DNA from: JABMQB01 sp964575025 | GTDB taxonomy: Bacteria > Bacteroidota > Bacteroidia > Bacteroidales > Prolixibacteraceae | Length of the DNA: 64,000 nucleotides | Direction of reading: 5' to 3' | Assembly (NCBI GenBank): GCA_964575025.1 | Contig: CAZNPV010000017.1 | Location: 5,499 to 69,498 of the forward strand | Part shown: one piece after another, positions 58,425-64,000 of the stretch | Layout of the letters: each line of letters begins with the position of its first letter | Position numbering within the stretch: the stretch's first letter is position 1 | Notes under the pieces: generated by a model | What the model saw: the letters and a program-made list of their open reading frames with translations, nothing else | Databases searched by the model: none | Told to the model about the DNA's origin: nothing | Position numbers and translations under genes: made by a program

Positions 58425-60638
58425 ATGAAGATACGATCTATTTTTCTTTTTATTCTGTTTCTTTTTTTTCATGGTTCCGGTCTGGGGCAGATCGCACAGG
58501 GTGGTTCTCCCCGGGATGTGGTTTCTTTAAAAAGCGGATCAATCCCTGTTGTCTGCATGCCGGCCGTAGATAACAGGATCTTGCTGGAATCTTCCATTGA
58601 AAGGTATTCAGAAGCTGAGCTTCCGAAGCCTTTTACCTTTGCCTCTTCTTTTAATGTAGATCTGACTCCCTCAAACAGCGGGCGTTGGGTACAGGCCGGG
58701 CCCGATTACAATGTCTGGCAGGTACGGATTCGTTCCGAAGGGGCCTTTTCCATCAACCTGATCCTGGAGCCTTACCGGTTACCCCCCGGGGCACGGTTGT
58801 TTGTTTTCAACGACACAAAAACACATGTCATCGGGGCTTTTACGGATTTTAACAACAAGGAGTTTAACAGCCTGGCACTCTCCCCGGTTTCAGGAGATGA
58901 TATTATCCTTCAGTATGAAGAACCTGCAGATCCCTCTTTTCCCGGAGAGTTGGGCGTTGTACGTGTGAATCATGATTTTGTGGGGTTGCTCACCGAAAAA
59001 AACGGCAGACGTCCCCTGGGGCTTTCGGGGGAGTGTAACATTGATATAAACTGTGAGCTGGCGCAAAAATGGGAACACATCAAAAACAGCGTGTGCCGTT
59101 TGATTGTTGCGGGTACGGAAATATGTTCCGGCTCTTTACTGAACAATACCCTGAACGATAAAAGACCCTATGTTCTTTCGGCCAACCACTGTTTTTCTGA
59201 TTACGTCAATGGGGAGCAGAATACGGTTTTTTTATTCAATTATGAGAGTCCCTATTGCGGGGCTTTGGATGGAGACATCAGCCATTCGGTTTCCGGGAGT
59301 TTGAAAATTTCCGGATCGGATACCCTCGATTTCAGTCTGGTGGAACTAAGTCTGGTACCTCCACCGGAATACCGGCCTTATTTTGCCGGCTGGGATCGTT
59401 CAGGGGAAATCCCTGATTCGGTGGTTTCTATTCATCATCCGAAGGGGGATATAAAAAAAATTGCTTTGGATCACAACAGCCCCGGGATCAGTTCTTTCGG
59501 GAACAGCACCCAATACCTTAAAAACGGATTCTGGAAAACCTTGAATTGGGAATATGGAACAACGGAAATAGGTTCCTCCGGAGCACCCTATTTTGATCAG
59601 AACAAACGGGTTATTGGCAGCCTCACCGGAGGGGCTGCTTCGTGCAGTAATCCGGTCAACGACTATTTTGAAAGATTCGATTTGGCATGGGATCATTATG
59701 CCGATTCAACAAAACAACTCAAATGCTGGCTTGATCCACTGAACGCCGGAGCAAAACAGATAGACGGCATGTATGGCTATACGGATGAAATGTATTGTGC
59801 TGCCTTTACAAATCTGCTGGAAGGAGATACACCGGAACTAATCTCCATGTATGATGATGCAAACGAATTCATGGGCTACTGGGCCGGTACAAATCTGTAC
59901 GATATAGACGAGTATGTCGAAAAATTTTTCATTCCGGGGGAAGAAGCGCTCGAAGGGATATCCCTGGGTATCGCCCGGCTTGTGAAACATGCATCCACGG
60001 CAAACAGTTATCTGATACTTCGCGTGTACAACGGTTTACAGTTCCCGGAGGAGATGATTTTTTCTCAAAATGTATCCCTTGCCGGACTTGTTCAGGATGC
60101 CATGAATTATATCTCCTTTGATGAAGTAGTTTTTCCTTCCGACACTTTTTTTGTCGGATTCGATGTAACTCATATGGATGAGAACACTACGTTTGCTGTG
60201 TATCAGGCCGAAAGGGAAACCGGCCGGAACACACTTTACTACCGAAAAGACAATCTCTGGCATGACTATCATCAAGCGAAACAAGGTGTTTCAGCTTCCC
60301 TGGCTTTTGAACTGTTGGCCTGCAATGTGGATGCCAATTCGTCCGATTCGGCCGATATTGACCCGTCCGGAAATCCTTTCATCCTCTTTCCGAATCCGGC
60401 CACAGAGGGGTATATTAACCTCGTTTTTAACAAAGCATCGTTGGCTGAACAAATCTCGGTTGATGATATTTCTGTGTTTGACATCCTTGGAAGAAAGGTG
60501 CCGGCAAGAATTGAGAAGGGACTGAAGGAGTTCCGGATCGAATTGCCCTCAGCAAGGAGCGGGATCTATGTTGTTAAGGTGAACAGTGAAGAGGTCTCAG
60601 AAACAGTAAAATTCTACTACAGAGCCAAAACCTATTGA
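58425..60638 (+). CDS. Secreted lysyl-endopeptidase-like serine protease with T9SS sorting domain
   Basis: The 737-residue protein has a signal peptide (MKIRSIFLFILFLFFHGSGLG), an N-terminal beta-rich region, and a trypsin-fold domain like lysyl endopeptidases: His in YVLSANHCFSDY (about 253), Asp in SDTLDFSLVEL (about 301) and Ser in TEIGSSGAPYF (about 385). Paired Cys residues (CNIDINC, SVCRLIVAGTEIC) fit a disulfide-rich exported enzyme. A strand domain follows, and the last 80 residues are a type A T9SS sorting tail (FILFPNPATEGYINLVFN, VFDILGRKVPAR, SARSGIYVVKVNSEEVSE), so it is secreted or attached to the cell surface. The next gene starts one base after the stop. Confidence 0.88.
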   Translation: MKIRSIFLFILFLFFHGSGLGQIAQGGSPRDVVSLKSGSIPVVCMPAVDNRILLESSIERYSEAELPKPFTFASSFNVDLTPSNSGRWVQAGPDYNVWQVRIRSEGAFSINLILEPYRLPPGARLFVFNDTKTHVIGAFTDFNNKEFNSLALSPVSGDDIILQYEEPADPSFPGELGVVRVNHDFVGLLTEKNGRRPLGLSGECNIDINCELAQKWEHIKNSVCRLIVAGTEICSGSLLNNTLNDKRPYVLSANHCFSDYVNGEQNTVFLFNYESPYCGALDGDISHSVSGSLKISGSDTLDFSLVELSLVPPPEYRPYFAGWDRSGEIPDSVVSIHHPKGDIKKIALDHNSPGISSFGNSTQYLKNGFWKTLNWEYGTTEIGSSGAPYFDQNKRVIGSLTGGAASCSNPVNDYFERFDLAWDHYADSTKQLKCWLDPLNAGAKQIDGMYGYTDEMYCAAFTNLLEGDTPELISMYDDANEFMGYWAGTNLYDIDEYVEKFFIPGEEALEGISLGIARLVKHASTANSYLILRVYNGLQFPEEMIFSQNVSLAGLVQDAMNYISFDEVVFPSDTFFVGFDVTHMDENTTFAVYQAERETGRNTLYYRKDNLWHDYHQAKQGVSASLAFELLACNVDANSSDSADIDPSGNPFILFPNPATEGYINLVFNKASLAEQISVDDISVFDILGRKVPARIEKGLKEFRIELPSARSGIYVVKVNSEEVSETVKFYYRAKTY

Positions 60639-60639
60639 C

Positions 60640-61779
60640 ATGCAAACGGCCAGGGGCACTTTTTTTGTCTTTTTGATTCTGTTGTTTCTTTCCTCCTGCA
60701 CAAACAGGAATAAAAACTCCAAAATTACAAGGAATCCTACATCACACTATGCAACCGGATTTGAAATGGCTGATTGCGGAGGGTTTAAAAAAATTACGGT
60801 TTTTGATCCCTGGGAAAAAGCCAGCGGTATTTCTTTTACCTACTATTTGTTTCATAAAAATCAGTCTGTGCCGGATTCTTTGAAAAATAAAAGAATCATT
60901 TTCACGCCGGTAGAGCGGGTGATTTGCCTGTCCACTTCGCATGTTGCCTTTATCGCGGCGTTGGGAGAAGGGGATAAGATCAGGGGAGTTTCCGGCAGTC
61001 GGTATATCAGCCATCCGGAAGTGGCTAAGAAAATTGCTTCCGGGGAGATTGTGGATGTAGGGTATGATAACAACCTGAATTATGAACGTATTTTACAACA
61101 GGAACCGGATCTGGTAATGGTCTATGGAGTCAGCAGTGAAGTAACGGCCTACGTCAGAAAAATGGAAGACCTGGGTCTGAATGTTTTCTACGTAGCTGAA
61201 TACCTGGAAGAATCGCCCCTCGGAAAAGCGGAATGGATCAAATGCCTTGCCCCGCTTTTCGGGAAAGAAAAAGAGGCAGATGTATTTTTCAGTCAGATTG
61301 AGGGGAATTATGTCAGGCTGAAAAAAAAGGCGGCAGAGGCATCCGGTACTCCGGATGTGCTGGTGGGGTTGCCCTACCGGGATTCCTGGTGGATTCCCGG
61401 CGGAGAATCTTACCTGGCCCATTTGATCGAGGATGCGGGTGGAAACTATATAGGGAAAAACAATGATTCCCATGAGAGTTATGTGATTTCATTTGAAAAT
61501 GCCCTTGCTATGGCCCACGGTGCGGAGGTGTGGATAAATACAGGATCTGTCTGTTCCAGGGAGGAAATCCTGGCGACAGATGAAAGGTTTGCTTCATTTC
61601 CGTCTTTTAACAGCGCAAGGATTTATAACAACAATAACCGGATGAGCCTTTCCGGAGGGAATGATTTCTGGGAAAGCGGGACGATCTATCCGGATAAAAT
61701 CCTTCATGATTTTATTGTGATTTTTCATCCGGGGCTGCTGGGTAATTCTGAACTGTATTACTACCGGAAAATCGAGTGA
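60640..61779 (+). CDS. ABC importer substrate-binding lipoprotein (iron-complex/cobalamin type)
   Basis: The 379-residue lipoprotein (signal MQTARGTFFVFLILLFLSSC, Cys 20) has the two-lobed FecB/BtuF-like fold: VERVICLSTSHVAFIAALGE, then YDNNLNYERILQQEPDLVMVYG and, in the second lobe, VLVGLPYRDSWWIPGGESYL and FENALAMAHGAEVWINTGS. About 55 residues precede the first lobe. The ligand could be a ferric chelate, haem or cobalamin; nothing in the sequence decides. It starts one base after the protease gene and is followed by its permease and ATPase genes. Confidence 0.88.
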   Translation: MQTARGTFFVFLILLFLSSCTNRNKNSKITRNPTSHYATGFEMADCGGFKKITVFDPWEKASGISFTYYLFHKNQSVPDSLKNKRIIFTPVERVICLSTSHVAFIAALGEGDKIRGVSGSRYISHPEVAKKIASGEIVDVGYDNNLNYERILQQEPDLVMVYGVSSEVTAYVRKMEDLGLNVFYVAEYLEESPLGKAEWIKCLAPLFGKEKEADVFFSQIEGNYVRLKKKAAEASGTPDVLVGLPYRDSWWIPGGESYLAHLIEDAGGNYIGKNNDSHESYVISFENALAMAHGAEVWINTGSVCSREEILATDERFASFPSFNSARIYNNNNRMSLSGGNDFWESGTIYPDKILHDFIVIFHPGLLGNSELYYYRKIE

Positions 61780-61833
61780 CGAGGAAATCCCTGAATATTC
61801 TTATTTTTGAAGTGTAAAACGGTCAGTTTTTAA

Positions 61834-62880
61834 ATGAACAAGTCAAACGGGAAATACAAAAATAAATCCTTCTTTTTTCTGTTGCTGCTGGGAATAGCGG
61901 CTGTTGTTTTTTTTGTGCTTGATTTATTGCTTGGTTCCGTTGCAGTCCCTTTATCGAAAGTTTTCGTTGCTTTTACGGGCTCCTCACCGGACGATCCACT
62001 GGTTGCTATCATTTCAGATTTCCGGTTGCCCAAAGCACTTACGGCTGTTATTACGGGGGCAGCTCTATCGGTTAGCGGCCTGCAGATGCAGACAGTGTTC
62101 AGGAATCCGTTGGCGGGTCCCTATGTATTGGGTATCAGTGCCGGAGCAAGCCTGGGAGTAGCCTTTTTTGTTATGGGATTCTCGTCGGTTTTTGCTTTCG
62201 GGGTTTTTTCGTCCACCGGAGCCTGGTCCCTGGCCCTTGTGGCATGGTTAGGAGCGTTTATGGTGATGTTGCTTGTGCTGTATGTTTCTACCAAAGTGGA
62301 CGATATTATGACGATTCTGATTCTGGGGATACTTTTTACTTCTGCCACGGCAGCTATTGTAAGTATCCTTCAGTATTTCAGCAACGAAACGATGTTAAAG
62401 GCTTTTATCATATGGACCATGGGAAGCCTGGGCAGTGTAACCAAAAGCCAGCTGGCTGTATTGGTTCCTGCAGTGGTGCTGGGAATATTCCTGGCTTTCA
62501 TGAAAATGAAAGAGCTGAATGCATTTCTGCTGGGAGAGAATTATGCCCGGTCGCTTGGTGTTCATCTTGTTCGTAGCCGGTTGGTGATCTTCCTAAGCAC
62601 CAGTCTTCTTGCAGGTACGATAACCGCATTTTGCGGCCCGATTGGGTTTATAGGAATTGCTGTACCTCATATTGCCCGGATCATTTTCCGTACTGCCAAC
62701 CATGCCATTCTCCTACCGGCAGTCATCCTGATCGGCAGTGTCCTGATGCTGTTCAGCGATATTGTATCCCAGCTTCCCGGAATGCAGACAACGCTTCCTG
62801 TCAATTCTGTGACGGCCCTTGTGGGAATTCCTGTAATCGTGTGGATGATCATTAAAAACAAACGATTCTCTTCGGTATGA
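61834..62880 (+). CDS. ABC importer permease, FecCD family
   Basis: The 348-residue inner-membrane protein has about ten helices and the family segments DFRLPKALTAVITGAALSVSG, NPLAGPYVLGISAGASLGVA, and CGPIGFIGIAVPHIARIIF, the last contacting the ATPase. It belongs to the BtuC/FecCD group of type II importers. Its stop overlaps the ATPase start (ATGA). A TATTTTTG at 61802-61809 might be an internal promoter. Confidence 0.94.
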   Translation: MNKSNGKYKNKSFFFLLLLGIAAVVFFVLDLLLGSVAVPLSKVFVAFTGSSPDDPLVAIISDFRLPKALTAVITGAALSVSGLQMQTVFRNPLAGPYVLGISAGASLGVAFFVMGFSSVFAFGVFSSTGAWSLALVAWLGAFMVMLLVLYVSTKVDDIMTILILGILFTSATAAIVSILQYFSNETMLKAFIIWTMGSLGSVTKSQLAVLVPAVVLGIFLAFMKMKELNAFLLGENYARSLGVHLVRSRLVIFLSTSLLAGTITAFCGPIGFIGIAVPHIARIIFRTANHAILLPAVILIGSVLMLFSDIVSQLPGMQTTLPVNSVTALVGIPVIVWMIIKNKRFSSV

Positions 62881-63890
62881 TGGGGCAGGGACGTTTTAAC
62901 ATATCGATCCGGGATATGGCCATTGGATTTACCAACCATGGGAAGGATCCCTTTATCCTTCGAAAGGGAATTAATTTCTCAGCATATCACGGCGAGATGG
63001 TGGCGCTCATTGGCAGCAACGGGATCGGGAAAAGTACTTTGCTCCGGTCGCTGATCGGTTTTCAGGATTTTTTTGAGGGAGATTTTACCGTAAACGGGAA
63101 ATCAATAAAAACCATAACCGGCCAGGAAAGGGCCAAACTGATCAGTTTTGTTTCCACCGATATTGTAAAAGTGGCCAATATGACGGTTTTCGACCTGGTC
63201 GCTTACGGGCGTTTTCCGTACACCAACTGGTTTGGTAAAACAACAGCAGAAGACAAAAAGATCGTTTACAGAGCCATTGAAAGTGTAGGGATGGAGGCTT
63301 TTGCAGATCAACCGGTAACACGGATCAGCGACGGTGAACGGCAGCGCACTATGATCGCCCGGGCATTGGCTCAGGATACGCCCATTATTTTTCTCGATGA
63401 ACCGACGGCCTTCCTCGATGTGAGCAATAAATATGAAATTTTCCACCTGCTTCAGGTGCTGGCCAAAGAGAATGGAAAAACCATCGTCCTTTCCACCCAC
63501 GACCTGAATATTGCACTTCGCGAGGTGGATAAATTCTGGATCATGCTGGAGGAGGAGACGTATGAAGGATCTCCGGAAGATACCGTGCTGAACGGTAATT
63601 TTGAAAAGCTTTTCAGCAACAGCCATATTGGTTTCGACCATTACGAAGGAGAATATTTCTTTAAGAAAGAGTTCCGCGAGAAGGTAAAAATAACCGGCGA
63701 AGGAATTCCCCTGAACTGGACCCTGAGGGCTTTCAACAGACTTGGTTATCAGATTGTGATGGATGTAACCCCCGATTTTTATGTGCATGTGACCGGGTCG
63801 GGGAATGACATTTCCTGGCAATTGGAAAAAAAAGGTGAAAAGAAGGAGTTTGATTCCATCTACGGCATGTTGCTGTACCTTCAGGGCTGA
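62877..63890 (+). CDS. ABC importer ATPase with C-terminal extension
   Basis: The 337-residue ATPase has Walker A GSNGIGKSTLL, a signature motif changed to ISDGERQRTMIARAL (usually LSGGE/Q), Walker B PIIFLDEPTAFLD and the switch His in STHDLNIAL. About 75 residues beyond the usual end (from about 260, KVKITGEGIPLNWTLRAFNR onward) form an added domain of unknown role. The start overlaps the permease stop by four bases. Together with the two genes before it, it makes a complete importer. Confidence 0.92.
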   Translation: MMGQGRFNISIRDMAIGFTNHGKDPFILRKGINFSAYHGEMVALIGSNGIGKSTLLRSLIGFQDFFEGDFTVNGKSIKTITGQERAKLISFVSTDIVKVANMTVFDLVAYGRFPYTNWFGKTTAEDKKIVYRAIESVGMEAFADQPVTRISDGERQRTMIARALAQDTPIIFLDEPTAFLDVSNKYEIFHLLQVLAKENGKTIVLSTHDLNIALREVDKFWIMLEEETYEGSPEDTVLNGNFEKLFSNSHIGFDHYEGEYFFKKEFREKVKITGEGIPLNWTLRAFNRLGYQIVMDVTPDFYVHVTGSGNDISWQLEKKGEKKEFDSIYGMLLYLQG

Positions 63891-64000
63891 TTTGTTTTAT
63901 TGATTGCTTTGCCAATCAAGATTTATTTCAGGGAGAAGAATCTACCTTATTGTTGGTCGTTTTGGTTCTCATTGGTAAAATCAAAGGTTAGTTTCATTTT

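Noticed and set aside
63891..64000. Start of another gene at the right edge
   Set aside because: The last 110 bases give no frame with a recognisable product.

Overview
The window is a piece of a draft genome (two 100-N scaffold gaps, at 1215-1314 and 5900-5999) from an anaerobic or facultatively anaerobic member of the Bacteroidota, probably near the Bacteroidales/Marinilabiliales. The assignment rests on type IX secretion sorting tails on secreted proteins, many promoters with the TAnnTTTG -7 box typical of this phylum, S46 dipeptidyl-peptidase, DUF3078, DUF4861 and SIMPL-domain families, and near-absence of Shine-Dalgarno sequences. No rRNA, tRNA, CRISPR array, phage or complete insertion sequence is visible.

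Layout. 1-6540: end of a sugar-binding protein gene, an S46 dipeptidyl-peptidase broken by a gap, remnants of two T9SS-exported beta-propeller genes, a universal stress protein, a fused ADP-forming acyl-CoA synthetase, then a repeat-rich spacer. 6541-10153: nrfHA for nitrite ammonification, divergent from an outer-membrane porin. 10248-12476: phenylacetate-CoA ligase between two ACT-domain genes. 12477-15703: a small accessory island with two toxin-antitoxin modules (ParE-like and HigBA), each preceded by the same palindromic element, around a broken membrane-protein gene and a lipoprotein. 15704-20839: pheA, an aminotransferase, and a four-subunit 2-oxoacid:ferredoxin oxidoreductase. 20865-26894: a SIMPL protein, glycosyltransferase, sugar-acid dehydratase with GntP-type transporter, Yip1-like membrane protein and smpB. 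26891-33348: a PAS sensor/SpoIIE phosphatase pair divergent from a bifurcating-type [FeFe]-hydrogenase operon. 33379-36272: an FGGY sugar kinase and a DUF4861 lipoprotein. 36350-41975: the ilvDBNC operon with a leader-peptide attenuator. 42117-58173: mostly housekeeping genes (HD, CYTH, DUF3078, UbiA-family prenyltransferase, M20 peptidase, SGNH hydrolase, mutS2, alanine-type Na+ symporter, PspC, tex). 58425-63890: a secreted T9SS lysyl-endopeptidase-like protein followed immediately by an iron/cobalamin-type ABC importer. The last 110 bases hold nothing I can support.

How the genes fit together. The energy genes describe fermentation of amino acids and sugars: 2-oxoacid:ferredoxin oxidoreductase makes acyl-CoA and reduced ferredoxin, ADP-forming acyl-CoA synthetase recovers ATP from the acyl-CoA, and HydABC disposes of electrons from ferredoxin and NADH as H2, while NrfHA offers nitrite as another electron sink.

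The strongest single observation is in front of ilvD. A 23-residue leader ORF with ten Ile/Val/Leu codons is followed by mutually exclusive antiterminator and terminator helices, under a clear Bacteroidota promoter. It looks like a complete, very compact branched-chain amino-acid attenuator.
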